A stretch of DNA of 47,476 bases. Source: Deltaproteobacteria bacterium. GTDB taxonomy: Bacteria > Desulfobacterota > Desulfobaccia > Desulfobaccales > 0-14-0-80-60-11. How positions within the stretch are numbered: the first letter of the stretch is position 1; the number at the start of each line of letters is the position of its first letter. Made by a program: the position numbers and the translations under genes. The notes below the pieces were generated by a model, which was given only the letters and a program-made list of their open reading frames with translations, had not been told where the DNA came from and made no database searches. The stretch covers positions 1 through 47,476 of the forward strand of contig VGSJ01000014.1 of NCBI GenBank assembly GCA_016875015.1, given 5' to 3'. Below, piece by piece: positions 30,484 through 40,290 of the stretch.

Positions 30484-31686
30484 TTAGGGGGCGGCAGCTT
30501 GGGGAGCAGACGATCCCCGATAATACCCCGGGAATTTCTGGGCCAAGAACGGCGTTAATTGGGCGGCAACGATGTCCGCCATCCGGGCGGCGCCGGCGTT
30601 GGTGTAGTGCATCAGGTCGTAATAGTAGGCGGAGTTTTTGGGCATCTCCCGGGCCAGGTCGATCACCACCACGCCCCCTTCCCGGCCCACTTCCCGGGTG
30701 ACGCCGTTGTAGAGGTCCAGGACCTGCCAGGCCGTGGCGCCGTCCATGTCCCGGGCCACAAACCGGTGGCCCAGGTCCACCCCGCTGGCCTCATCCACGC
30801 CTTCGCCGTAGAGCACCGGCTGCGTCAACAGCACCGGCAGGATATTATGCTCCCGGCAAATGGCCAGGAGTTTTTCCAGTCTGGCTTTATACGGCCGCAC
30901 GTAATGGTCTTGATGGTCTTTAATAATAGCGGCCCTGGCCTCTCCCGAGACTTCGAACTGCGGCAGCTTTTTAAAGTCGATCTCCTGGGGGTCGTTCTGG
31001 TTGTTAATCATGACGGTCTTGGGAAAGTAATAGCGGTACAGGTTCACGCCGGCGGCGGCCAATTCGCTGTGCACCGCCGCGGAAGCCAGGAAGCGCTCCA
31101 GGGAGCGGAGGTTAACCCCATGAATCCGCTGGTCAAAATCACGTTCGCCCCGGATCCCCAGGTCATTAATCCCCACCAGGAAGATCACCACCTTGGGGTT
31201 TAACTTCACCAGGTAATCCTGCATCAAGATGCCGTGGCCGAAGGTGGAATTACCGCTGAGACCGGCATTATTGAGCCAGAGGCGCGTGAAGCGGCGCTGT
31301 AAGTTCACGCCCAACACGTGGGGCCAGGTCTTATCCTCCGCCAGGCCGAAACACTCGGTGGTGCTGCCGCCCACCGTAACGATCGTCAGATCCCGGGAAA
31401 AATCGGCGGACGGCTCCGGGCCCCGGAACCCCAAAGAATTGCGTTGATGAACCACGATCTTATCCAGTTTCCCCAACCCGTGTTCATGATGGATGATTTC
31501 CTTCTTATTGACGGGCAAAATGATTTTGTTACCTTTGATTCTGAAGCCTAACGGATTATAAACTCTTAAGATCAGTTCACAGAAACTCAAAACTACAACA
31601 AAGCTTACCAATAAAACCAAAAGGTTCTTGGCAACGTCACCTAATCTGGCCCGCATTGTTGTTTGCGACACTTCTTTTCGTGTCAT
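30484..31686 (-). CDS. SGNH/GDSL hydrolase-like membrane-anchored protein
   Basis: N-terminal TM; VTVGGSTTECFGL (GxS block I), VVIFLVGINDLGIRGE (GxND), DLMHYTNAGAARMAD (DxxH). ATG at 31686 with AGGAG. Confidence 0.85.
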   Translation of the reverse strand: MTRKEVSQTTMRARLGDVAKNLLVLLVSFVVVLSFCELILRVYNPLGFRIKGNKIILPVNKKEIIHHEHGLGKLDKIVVHQRNSLGFRGPEPSADFSRDLTIVTVGGSTTECFGLAEDKTWPHVLGVNLQRRFTRLWLNNAGLSGNSTFGHGILMQDYLVKLNPKVVIFLVGINDLGIRGERDFDQRIHGVNLRSLERFLASAAVHSELAAAGVNLYRYYFPKTVMINNQNDPQEIDFKKLPQFEVSGEARAAIIKDHQDHYVRPYKARLEKLLAICREHNILPVLLTQPVLYGEGVDEASGVDLGHRFVARDMDGATAWQVLDLYNGVTREVGREGGVVVIDLAREMPKNSAYYYDLMHYTNAGAARMADIVAAQLTPFLAQKFPGYYRGSSAPQAAAP

Positions 31687-31913
31687 TACTTGCCACTCCT
31701 GACCTCTTTTATGTATCATGAGTTACTGAATTGTCAAGGGGAATTCTGTCCCGGCGCCAACACGGTTTCTGCTATTGCGGCAAATCCTCGGGTAACAACA
31801 GGCACTGCTTAATTGCTGCGGCGCCGGCTTAAGCCCTTGCCAGGGGAGCCGGATATGACTATAGTTGCGTAAAAGGGCGCCTCAATGCTAACTGATCAAC
31901 GCCACAGGCTTTT

Positions 31914-32822
31914 ATGATCCCGTCCGTCCAACGGCAAATTTCCCCCGTGGCCATCTCCACGGCCCTGGGGCATGATGGCCGGGGTATCTTCCCCTACACC
32001 CTGCTCCCGGGCTACCGCCGGCTCCTGGCCGCGGTCAGGGATACCGGGGCCACGGTGTTCACCAAATCCGCCACCCGCGATAAACGCCGGGGAAACTTCA
32101 TCCCCGCCAACCCCCTCACTTGGAAATACATCCGGCGGCTCCCGGATTTGGGCATGCTCAACGCTTACGGCCTCACCAACGACGGGGTGGAAGCCTGCGC
32201 CCCGGATATCCGGCGGGCCTGCGACCTGGGGTTCAAAATTATCCCCAATCTCTATCCCGAGTTCGTCAAGGGCACGGCCATCGCTATCCAAGAGACCCTG
32301 GCGGCCGTCGAGACCTACCGGCAGCACCTGGGCCCCCTCTTCCGGGCCCTGGAACTCAATTATTCCTGCCCCAACTCCGAGGAGGCCATTGCCAAAAATG
32401 TGGTCCAGGCTCTCCAGTGCACGCGAAAAGTGCGCAGCCTCTATCCGAAGCTGTTCCTAATCGCCAAGCTCAGCATCTGCCACCCCTACGAATTCGCCCA
32501 GGAACTGCAGCGCATCGGGGTCAACGCCCTCCACGCCGTCAACACCATCCCCTACAATATTGTCTTTCCGTTGCAGCGCTCCCCCCTGAACGAGGTGGGC
32601 GGCGGCGGCGTCTCCGGGGGTCCGGCCGGCCCCCTGGCTTTAAGGTATAATCGGGAATTGCGCCAAAAAGTTGACCTGTTCCTGATTATGGGCTGCGGCG
32701 TCACGGGCGCAGACGACGTTAAGCGCTACTTCGACCTGGGCGCCGACGCGGTCAGCCTGTGCACCCTGGCCCTCAGAAAACCGCAGGCCGCGGCCAGGAT
32801 CGTGCTCAAGTTTAACGGCTGA
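31914..32822 (+). CDS. Dihydroorotate dehydrogenase-like FMN TIM-barrel protein
   Basis: VFTKSATRDKRRGN...LELNYSCPNSEE...LIAKLSI...NALHAVNTIPYN...LFLIMGCGVTGADDVKRYFDLGADAVSLCTLAL. Confidence 0.75.
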   Translation: MIPSVQRQISPVAISTALGHDGRGIFPYTLLPGYRRLLAAVRDTGATVFTKSATRDKRRGNFIPANPLTWKYIRRLPDLGMLNAYGLTNDGVEACAPDIRRACDLGFKIIPNLYPEFVKGTAIAIQETLAAVETYRQHLGPLFRALELNYSCPNSEEAIAKNVVQALQCTRKVRSLYPKLFLIAKLSICHPYEFAQELQRIGVNALHAVNTIPYNIVFPLQRSPLNEVGGGGVSGGPAGPLALRYNRELRQKVDLFLIMGCGVTGADDVKRYFDLGADAVSLCTLALRKPQAAARIVLKFNG

Positions 32823-33082
32823 GGCGGGGGCCGTAAGAAAGGGGGCAATGGAGCACCTGAAATCCATCGCCATCAGGTTCTCCCGGGCAGCCGGGAGGCC
32901 CCCTGGGGCCAGGAGGCCATCCGGCTCCTCCTGGGGGCAACCGCCCGCCCACCGAGACCACCTGGCCCACTTCGACGGCGACACCGGCAGTCTGGAGATT
33001 TTACCCCTGGCATGATTGCCGGCGGCATTTTTGTTTTTGTATCGGATGTTCCAGGCGGCCGTTTTTTATTTTTTGCGGTCCC

Positions 33083-34027
33083 ATGTCCAGAGGAAGATCA
33101 GCGGTGCCTACTGAAATTATTTCCAAGAGTAACCGAGGGCTTATCTCAGAAAACCATCCCCTGGCCCCCCTGACCACCTGGCGGATCGGCGGGGCCGCGG
33201 CGCGTTTGGCGGTTCCGGCGGACCTGGAGGACGTTTGGGGCCTGATGCGCCTGGCTTTGGACCGGGGTTGGCCGCTCTTCTTCCTGGGCCGCGGCTCCAA
33301 CGTGCTCATCGACGACGCCGGGCTGCCGGGGCTCACGCTGCATCTGGCGAAAAGCCTCCAGGGCTTGGAACGCCATGGCGACACCTTGAGGGCCGGGGCC
33401 GGCGTGTCTCTGCCCCGGCTGGCCCAGGCCGCGGCCCGGCTGGGTTTCTCCGGCTTTGAGTTCCTGGCCGGCATCCCCGGCACCGTGGGCGCGGCGGTGC
33501 GCCTCAACGCCGGGGCCGAGGGCGACACCCTGGCCGGGGTCCTGAAACGGGTGTGGGTGGCCACTCCCCAACTGCAACTCCTGGAATTGCAGCCCGGTGA
33601 ACTGGACCTGGGCTACCGCGCCTCTCTCCTCCTCAACTTTCCCCACTGGCTGGTGGTGGAGGCGGAATTTAACCTGGCGCACCCCGCCGGCCCCGAAGCC
33701 ATCAAGACCCGCATGGCGGAATTAATCGCCCAACGCAAAACCCGGCAGCCCGCTAACCCCAAGAGTTGCGGCAGCGTCTTCAAAAATCCGCCGGGGGGGC
33801 CGGCTGCGGGGTGGCTCATCGAGGCGGCCGGGTTCAAGGGACGCCGCCTCGGGGACGCCCTGGTCTCCCGGAAACACGCCAACTTCATCCTCAACCACGG
33901 ACGCGCCACCGCGGCCCAAGTCAAGGCCCTGATCGCCGATATTCAGGAAAAAGTCTGGCGGACCCAGGGGGTCGCCCTGGAGCGGGAAGTGGTCTTGCTG
34001 CCGGAGGATTTGGCGTGCGCGGTGTAG
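33083..34027 (+). CDS. murB: UDP-N-acetylenolpyruvoylglucosamine reductase
   Basis: LAPLTTWRIGGAAARLAVP, FFLGRGSNVLIDD, GFEFLAGIPGTVGAAVRLNAGA, CGSVFKNPPGGPAAGWLIEAAGFKG, HANFILNHG. Confidence 0.96.
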   Translation: MSRGRSAVPTEIISKSNRGLISENHPLAPLTTWRIGGAAARLAVPADLEDVWGLMRLALDRGWPLFFLGRGSNVLIDDAGLPGLTLHLAKSLQGLERHGDTLRAGAGVSLPRLAQAAARLGFSGFEFLAGIPGTVGAAVRLNAGAEGDTLAGVLKRVWVATPQLQLLELQPGELDLGYRASLLLNFPHWLVVEAEFNLAHPAGPEAIKTRMAELIAQRKTRQPANPKSCGSVFKNPPGGPAAGWLIEAAGFKGRRLGDALVSRKHANFILNHGRATAAQVKALIADIQEKVWRTQGVALEREVVLLPEDLACAV

Positions 34028-34079
34028 GGCCGGCGCCCTTACCGCCCCTATGTCCCCCCCCCGGCCCTCGCCTCGGTGA

Positions 34080-35552
34080 TTAGGCCGAAACGATTGGCAG
34101 TCGGATAGTGCAGGTGGTGCCGCGGTCCACGACGCTCTCGATGGTGATCTCGCCCTGATGTTGGGCAATGAGGCCCCGGCAGATGATCAGGCCCAAACCG
34201 GTGCCCCCGGGCTTGGTGGTGAAAAACGGGGTAAAGAGGTTGTGCAACTGCTCCGGGGGGATGCCGTGCCCGGTGTCGGTGATTTTGAGCACCAGGTCGT
34301 CATCCTGGACTGTGGCGCTGACGGTCAAGTCGCCGCCCTCGGGCATAGCCTCCAGGGCGTTCTTGAAGAGATTGATCAGCACCTGGCGGATCTGACCGCA
34401 GTCAAAGGCAAACGGCGGAATCCGCTTCTGGGCGTGGAGGTGGAAGACCACGGCCCGCTCTTTGAAGCCGCTGTCCATGAGTTCCGCCACTTCCCGAATC
34501 AAGGCCGGGAGGTCCCCCACGGTTTTTTGGGGCGGCGCGCCCCGGGTGAAGGCGCTCATGTCGGTTAAAAACTTCTCCAACCGCTGCACCTCCTGATGGA
34601 TGAGGTTCAAGCGGCGCCGGGCGTCCTCGGGGAGATCGGGCAGCCGCCCCAGTTGGGCGGCAAACCCCCCGATGGTGATCAGAGGATTCTTGATCTCATG
34701 GCTGATATGGGCCACCATCTTGCCCAGGGTGGCCAGCCGTTCGCTCCGCAGGAGTTCCGTCTCCAGCCGCCGCCGTTCCCGGAGGTCCCTGAAATAGCCG
34801 ACAATACCGACCTCCCGGCCGTCTTCGTGCAAGAGGCGGGCCGACAGCCAGATGGGCACCAGGGAGCCGTCTTTATGACGGGCCTGGGTTTCATAATTTT
34901 CCAGAATGCCCGCGCCCCCATGGGCCGGGTCGTAAATCAACCGTTTAATTTCACGAGCGGTGTTATTAGGATAGAATTTATAGACCTTGATTTTGCCGAT
35001 GGCCTCTTCCGGGGTGTAACCCAGGATTTTGCCGGCGCCGTCGTTGAAAATGAGGACGTTTCCCAGCATGTCATTGACGATGATCCCATCCATGGAGGCC
35101 TGGACCAGGTTGCGCTCCAGTTCGTCCATCTGCCGGACCCGGGATTCCAGCCGGAAGCGGTCGGTGACATCCCGGAGAGACCACAGGGTCCAGGCGGCTC
35201 CGCGCCTGCCTTCCAGGTGGTTCAGGGTGCACTCATAGACATGGACCTTGTCCTGGGCCTCTCGGGTCATGAGGGTGCGGGCCGGATACCAGGGGCTCAA
35301 CTCCTCGGGGCAGAAACCCAACTTCAGGGCGTCGGTGCCCAGAAAGGGCGTCCCCAAATCCTGACAGGGACGGCCGATGATCTTTTCCCACTTGAGCCCG
35401 AAGTGCTTCAGGAACGAGACATTAGCATAGGTAATGCGGAGATCATCGTCCAGCACCAGGGCATACGTGTCGGCGAGGCTGTCCAGGAGCCGGGCAAAAA
35501 GCCTCTCCGGCGGCTTGCGCGTCAAACTCCGGGGTGTGCGGGAAGAAGTCAT
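34080..35552 (-). CDS. PAS-domain sensor histidine kinase
   Basis: PAS regions; H-box KMVAHISHEIKNPLITIGGFA; N-box LINLFKNALEAMPEGG; G boxes DTGHGIPPEQ, GGTGLGLIICRGLI. Confidence 0.95.
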   Translation of the reverse strand: MTSSRTPRSLTRKPPERLFARLLDSLADTYALVLDDDLRITYANVSFLKHFGLKWEKIIGRPCQDLGTPFLGTDALKLGFCPEELSPWYPARTLMTREAQDKVHVYECTLNHLEGRRGAAWTLWSLRDVTDRFRLESRVRQMDELERNLVQASMDGIIVNDMLGNVLIFNDGAGKILGYTPEEAIGKIKVYKFYPNNTAREIKRLIYDPAHGGAGILENYETQARHKDGSLVPIWLSARLLHEDGREVGIVGYFRDLRERRRLETELLRSERLATLGKMVAHISHEIKNPLITIGGFAAQLGRLPDLPEDARRRLNLIHQEVQRLEKFLTDMSAFTRGAPPQKTVGDLPALIREVAELMDSGFKERAVVFHLHAQKRIPPFAFDCGQIRQVLINLFKNALEAMPEGGDLTVSATVQDDDLVLKITDTGHGIPPEQLHNLFTPFFTTKPGGTGLGLIICRGLIAQHQGEITIESVVDRGTTCTIRLPIVSA

Positions 35553-35669
35553 ATCCGTCTCTTGCCTTAAATGTAGTGCCGCTCCACGGTGGATGCAAGG
35601 TTATTTTGGCCCGGGGCCTCGCGCCACCCGCTCCCCTGGCCGGGGCCGGGGGCCAAACCTCTCCTGCTT

Positions 35670-35789
35670 ATACCGAGTGGCGGTCAAAAATTTACAGACG
35701 AGACGTAGAAGCGCACCTCTGTGCGCGCCCTCAGGGGGGGACACAGATCCCCCCCCTACAAAAATTGTCCATTGAGCGCTAATCGGTAT
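35670..35789. repeat. MITE-like element, type C
   Basis: Imperfect TIRs ATACCGAGTGGCGGTCAA / TTGAGCGCTAATCGGTAT (15/18 match) with internal palindromes; separated by 1 nt from the type B copy. Confidence 0.7.
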
Positions 35790-35790
35790 T

Positions 35791-35892
35791 ATACCGTGTT
35801 CGTTTTGTAGGGGCGGGTTTGAAACCCGCCCCTACGAGAGATATCAATAGGTTATCTGGATGGTTTGTTTCATTTCAAAGGGAACACGGTAT
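35791..35892. repeat. MITE-like element, type B copy 2
   Basis: 102 bp, identical to 14869-14970 by eye. Confidence 0.9.
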
Positions 35893-36124
35893 TAGAGGTT
35901 CTTTACCATAAGACTGTTATCATGTCGGGTTTATGAAAGATTGGACTGCATGAGCAGGGGGTTTTGTGGGTTTGAGAGCCGACGCGTGGTGACCGAGCCG
36001 GAACTGCCCACCGAAAGCATTTCCGGCAGGGCCGTTTAGGTTATGGCGGTGGCCCAGGGAAGGGTAGGGTGACCGTTCTCTTCACCATCTCCTGATTCTT
36101 CCTCCCTTCCTTGCCACTTGCTCT

Positions 36125-37555
36125 TTAGACTTTATCCGGGCGCCAGTAATCGTCCTCCAGGCGCTGGATATCGTCTTCTTCCAGGTAGGCCCCGGTCTGG
36201 ACCTCGATGAGCTGAATGGGCTCCACCGTGGGGTTTTCCAGGCGGTGCGGGGTCTTTTGGGGGATATAGACGCTCTGGTTGCTCCCCACCAGCCTGACCT
36301 CCTGACCGATGGTGACCCGGGCCGTGCCCGTGACCACCACCCAGTGTTCGGCCCGGTGCTGGTGCACCTGGAGACTGAGCTTTTGGCCCGGGTCCACCAC
36401 GATCCGTTTGACCTTAAAACCCGGCCCCTCGTCCATGACCGTATACCGGCCCCAGGGACGCTCCACCGTGGTATGCTGCACCGACTCCACCAGATGCTGC
36501 CGGTGCAACTCCGTCACCAGGTCTTTGACCTCCTGGGCCCGATCCCGGTGGCAGACCAGCGTGGCATCCGGGGTATCCACCACGATAATCCGCTCTAAAC
36601 CGATGGTGGCCACCAGGCGGTTTTGGGCAAAGAGGATGCAGTCCTGGCTGCCCCGGTCCTGCACCCGGCCCAGGAGCACGTTACCTTGTTCATCCCGGGG
36701 AAAGAGCTCGTGCAGGGCTTCCCAGGTCCCCACGTCGTTCCAGCCCATGGAAACCGGCACCACCGCCACGTTCTCGGCCTTCTCCAGGATGCCGTGATCC
36801 AACGAGATGCTGGGGCAATGTTGATAGACTTCGGCAAGGGGTGGCCGGTTTTCCTTGACCTGCAACCGGGCCAGTTCCCGGTGCAGGTCCGGCAAATAAC
36901 GGGCCATGGCGGCCAGCAAGACATCCCGGCGAAAGACAAAGATGCCGCTATTCCAGTAGTACCCCCCTGCGGCCACAAACTCCCGGGCCCGGTCCAGGGG
37001 GGGCTTCTCGATAAACCGGGCGGTCCGGTAAACCCTCCCCTGGTCATCCAGGGGAGCCCCCTGCTTGACGTAGCCGTAGCCCGTCTCCGGACGGGTGGGG
37101 GGGATGCCGAAGGTCACCAGGTAGCCGGCCTGGGCCCAGACGGCGCCCAGGTCCAGGGCCTGGAGCAGACTGGCCAGGTCTTGGATAAAATGGTCGGACG
37201 GGAAGACCGCCATGACGGCATCCTCGGCCTCCCCTCCTAGGTAAACCGCGGCCAGCCCCACCGCCGCCGCGGTATTCCGGCCCTCGGGTTCAATCCAGAT
37301 GCGGACCTCGTCCCAGCCCTGGCGGTGTAATTCCCGGTGAATAAGTTCGGCCTGGCCGGCGTTGGTCACCACCGCCAGACGCTTGGCGGGAATCCGGGGG
37401 AGCAGGCGCTCGACGGTGGTTTGCAGCATGGACTCGGAGCCCAGGAGGCGCAGGACCTGCTTGGGGTACTGGGAGCGGCTCAAGGGCCAAAACCGGGTCC
37501 CCCACCCCCCGGCCAGAATTACGCCATAGAGAGGAATCGTCGCGGCATCAACCAT
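36125..37555 (-). CDS. manC: Mannose-1-phosphate guanylyltransferase / mannose-6-phosphate isomerase
   Basis: YGVILAGGWGTRFWPLSRSQYPKQVLRLLG; MAVFPSDHFI; C-terminal type II PMI cupin (ERPWGRYTVMDEGPGFKVKRIVVDPGQKLSLQVHQHRAEHWVVVTGTA). Confidence 0.96.
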   Translation of the reverse strand: MVDAATIPLYGVILAGGWGTRFWPLSRSQYPKQVLRLLGSESMLQTTVERLLPRIPAKRLAVVTNAGQAELIHRELHRQGWDEVRIWIEPEGRNTAAAVGLAAVYLGGEAEDAVMAVFPSDHFIQDLASLLQALDLGAVWAQAGYLVTFGIPPTRPETGYGYVKQGAPLDDQGRVYRTARFIEKPPLDRAREFVAAGGYYWNSGIFVFRRDVLLAAMARYLPDLHRELARLQVKENRPPLAEVYQHCPSISLDHGILEKAENVAVVPVSMGWNDVGTWEALHELFPRDEQGNVLLGRVQDRGSQDCILFAQNRLVATIGLERIIVVDTPDATLVCHRDRAQEVKDLVTELHRQHLVESVQHTTVERPWGRYTVMDEGPGFKVKRIVVDPGQKLSLQVHQHRAEHWVVVTGTARVTIGQEVRLVGSNQSVYIPQKTPHRLENPTVEPIQLIEVQTGAYLEEDDIQRLEDDYWRPDKV

Positions 37556-37748
37556 GGTTGCTTCATTCCCCGAACAACGGATTTCGTTGTGATAACTTAT
37601 AGATGGCCTGGCGGAAGCTGGGTTCCGGGAGGCTTACCGTGAGGGAGGATGGGCAAAAGACACCCCCATCCCCGGCTTCACCGGCCACCGGGTTCTCGCC
37701 GCGGTGGAACAGGTTTTAAACCTGTTTCGGTGTCTGACTGAGAACTGA

Positions 37749-40169
37749 CTATTTCCCTTCGGCGGGAAGACTGTCCAGCAGCTTTTGGGCCGCTTCCCGC
37801 TCGGCAAATTTGGTCTTGGTCGCCAGCGCCTTGGTTAAAGCTGCCCGAGCCGCGGCCGTCTCTCCCAGTTTGGCTTCACACCACGCCAAATGGTACAGCA
37901 TGGCAGGTTGACCGGGAGCGTGCTCCAACGCCTTTTCCAGGTAGGTCTTGGCCTGGGCGTATTTTGCCTGTCTAGCCAGAATCCAGCCCATGGTGTCCAA
38001 AAAGCTGGGTTCTTCGGGGTGATCCTCCAGGGTTTCAGCTGAGAGTTTCTGAGCCCGGGCGAGGTTGTCCGGCGTGGGCTGGTGTTCCGCCAGCATGTAA
38101 GCCAGATTGTTGCGAGACAAAGAGGTAAAGAGGTTTCGGGCCAGCAAGCTGTTATAGAGGTTGATAGCCTTGTCAAACTGTTGCTGCCGCTCATAGACCG
38201 TGGCCAACACCAGGGAGAAGGTCGGTGCAGATTTGGGGTCCGCGGCCTTGGCTTCCAGTTGCTCCAGGGCCTTGTCGGCACTGGGCATTTGTTGGTAGGC
38301 CAGGGCTAACAGTTGCAGGGCGGACACCTGCTGGGGATTCAGGCTCAGGGCTTCTTCCAGCGGGGCGATGGCGGCCTGGGGCTGCTTCTGGATCAACAGC
38401 AGTTCGCCCAACATCTGGTGCAACTGCGGATTTTTAGGACTGCGCGACAGAGTCCGGCGTACTTCCGCCAAGGCCTTTTCAGGCTGCTGCTGCTCCTGGT
38501 AGATGCCCACCGCGACTTGCAAGGCGGGCAGGAAGTCCGGTTGGACCTGCAAGGCTTTGTCCGCGTACTTGAGGGCCACATCCGTCTTCTTGGCCTTTAA
38601 CCCTAGCCGCGCCATTTGAAAATAGCCTTGGGGATTCTTGGGCTCCAGATCAATGATTTTCTGGAAGGCGGCCCTGGCCTGGGCATCATCGCCTTTACCG
38701 GCATAGACCTCCCCCAGGGTGACAAGATTGGCGATATCTTTGCCGTTGAGTCGCAGATAACCCTGGATCGTATTGATGGCGCCGTCATAATCCTTGGCCT
38801 GGAGAAACATGCCGTACAGGAATTTCCTGGCATCCATATGGTCCGGTTTGATTTCCAGCGCCTTTTTGGCATTTTCCTTGGCCTGTCCCTCCTCTTTGTT
38901 CAGCAGGTTGGCCCTGGCCAGGAGCAGCCAAGCTTGAGGGTCTTGGGGCCGATCTTGGGTGAGGAGACGGAAACTGTTCACCGCGGTCAAACCGTCTTTT
39001 TTTTGCAGGGCGATGATCCCCTGGGTTTCAGTGGCGTGCATGTCCTTGGGGTTTACCTTCAGGACTTCATTTACCAGCTTCTCGGCCGCAGCGATATGGT
39101 CCTGGGCTAACTTAAGACGAGCCAGTTCATTTTTGGCTTGCACCCCTTTAGGCCCGTCGGGGTCCAGTTTGATGATTTCCTCCAGCACTTGCGCGGCCTG
39201 TCCCTGCCGCCGCAGGGCCAAATAAAATTCTGCCAGCCCGAAGCGGGCCGGATAATTGTCCGGGTGCCCGTGAATAAAATCCTTGAGGGTTTTCTCTGCG
39301 TCCTGGCGCCGGCCTTGACTGACCAGGAAGCGAGCCAGCAAGATGACCGGTTTCTCGCTGTCCGGCTCCAGGCTGACGATCCGGCGGAGAGCCGTCTCGG
39401 CTTTATCCCCTTGCCCGGCCATCGCATAATGGCGGACTATCTGGTTATAAAGGCCGGTATTCTTGGGTTCCTGGTCGATGGCTTTCAGCAGGAACGACTC
39501 CCCGACTTCGAACTGCTTTTGGTTGTCAGCCAGGCCGGCTCTGGCGACATAGAGGTTCAGGGCTTTGGGATTGGTCTTAATGCCGTTCTCCAAAATGGCC
39601 GCCGCTGCTTCTAATTTCTTCTCTTTCGCCAGGATGGAGGCCTCCAGAAGATAGGCGGAGATCTTGCCGGGGTCCAGGCGGCGCACTTCGGCCAGCACCT
39701 CCAGGGCTTTCTGGGGCTGTGACTGGGCCATGGATAAGGAAGCGGACAACAGTAAGGCGTCGGTGTTTTGGGGCTCCTGCTTCAGGACGAGATCGGCCTT
39801 TTCCTTGGCCCTGTCCAGTTGCTTGGCCATCAGGAGGATCTCCCCCAGCAGTATTTGGGCCTCCGTGAGATTGGGGTCGAGTTCCACGGCTTGATTCAAG
39901 GCCCCGTATGCCCCCCGGGGATTTTGCGTTTTGAGTTCGGTTTTGCCCAGCCACATGAAGGCTGGGGCAAATTTGGGGTCAATCTGCATGGCGTTCCGGA
40001 ATTGCAGGCGAGCCCGGACATAGTCTTCCTGCTCATATAATGCCTGCCCGGAGGCCAGGAATTTATCCCGTTTCTCCTCCATGCTGCTGCAGGCGCACAA
40101 AGAGACGGCCACGAGCAGGGCCACTACCCAGACAGCTTTATTCCACCGGAAAATCTGTTTTTTTTGCAT
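37749..40169 (-). CDS. Large TPR lipoprotein, PEP-CTERM-system PrsT-like
   Basis: Lipobox VSLCACSS; about 20 TPR-like units including LASGQALYEQEDYVRARLQFRNAMQIDPKFAPAFMWLGKTEL, as in PrsT. Start taken at MQKKQIFRWNK. Confidence 0.8.
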   Translation of the reverse strand: MQKKQIFRWNKAVWVVALLVAVSLCACSSMEEKRDKFLASGQALYEQEDYVRARLQFRNAMQIDPKFAPAFMWLGKTELKTQNPRGAYGALNQAVELDPNLTEAQILLGEILLMAKQLDRAKEKADLVLKQEPQNTDALLLSASLSMAQSQPQKALEVLAEVRRLDPGKISAYLLEASILAKEKKLEAAAAILENGIKTNPKALNLYVARAGLADNQKQFEVGESFLLKAIDQEPKNTGLYNQIVRHYAMAGQGDKAETALRRIVSLEPDSEKPVILLARFLVSQGRRQDAEKTLKDFIHGHPDNYPARFGLAEFYLALRRQGQAAQVLEEIIKLDPDGPKGVQAKNELARLKLAQDHIAAAEKLVNEVLKVNPKDMHATETQGIIALQKKDGLTAVNSFRLLTQDRPQDPQAWLLLARANLLNKEEGQAKENAKKALEIKPDHMDARKFLYGMFLQAKDYDGAINTIQGYLRLNGKDIANLVTLGEVYAGKGDDAQARAAFQKIIDLEPKNPQGYFQMARLGLKAKKTDVALKYADKALQVQPDFLPALQVAVGIYQEQQQPEKALAEVRRTLSRSPKNPQLHQMLGELLLIQKQPQAAIAPLEEALSLNPQQVSALQLLALAYQQMPSADKALEQLEAKAADPKSAPTFSLVLATVYERQQQFDKAINLYNSLLARNLFTSLSRNNLAYMLAEHQPTPDNLARAQKLSAETLEDHPEEPSFLDTMGWILARQAKYAQAKTYLEKALEHAPGQPAMLYHLAWCEAKLGETAAARAALTKALATKTKFAEREAAQKLLDSLPAEGK

Positions 40170-40290
40170 GATGTCATCGGACCTTTTTAAAAAAAAGTTA
40201 TACGCATCCCAGCGCCTTAGCCAAAAATTATCGAGCCCTTGGGGGGGCCGCAGAAAGCCTGTCAACCGAGAGGGGCAAGCCCCCCAAGGC

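Noticed and set aside
32848-33015. Short frame ending ..HRDHLAHFDGDTGSLEILPLA before murB
   Set aside because: Could be a gene remnant but too short and without a family I can name.
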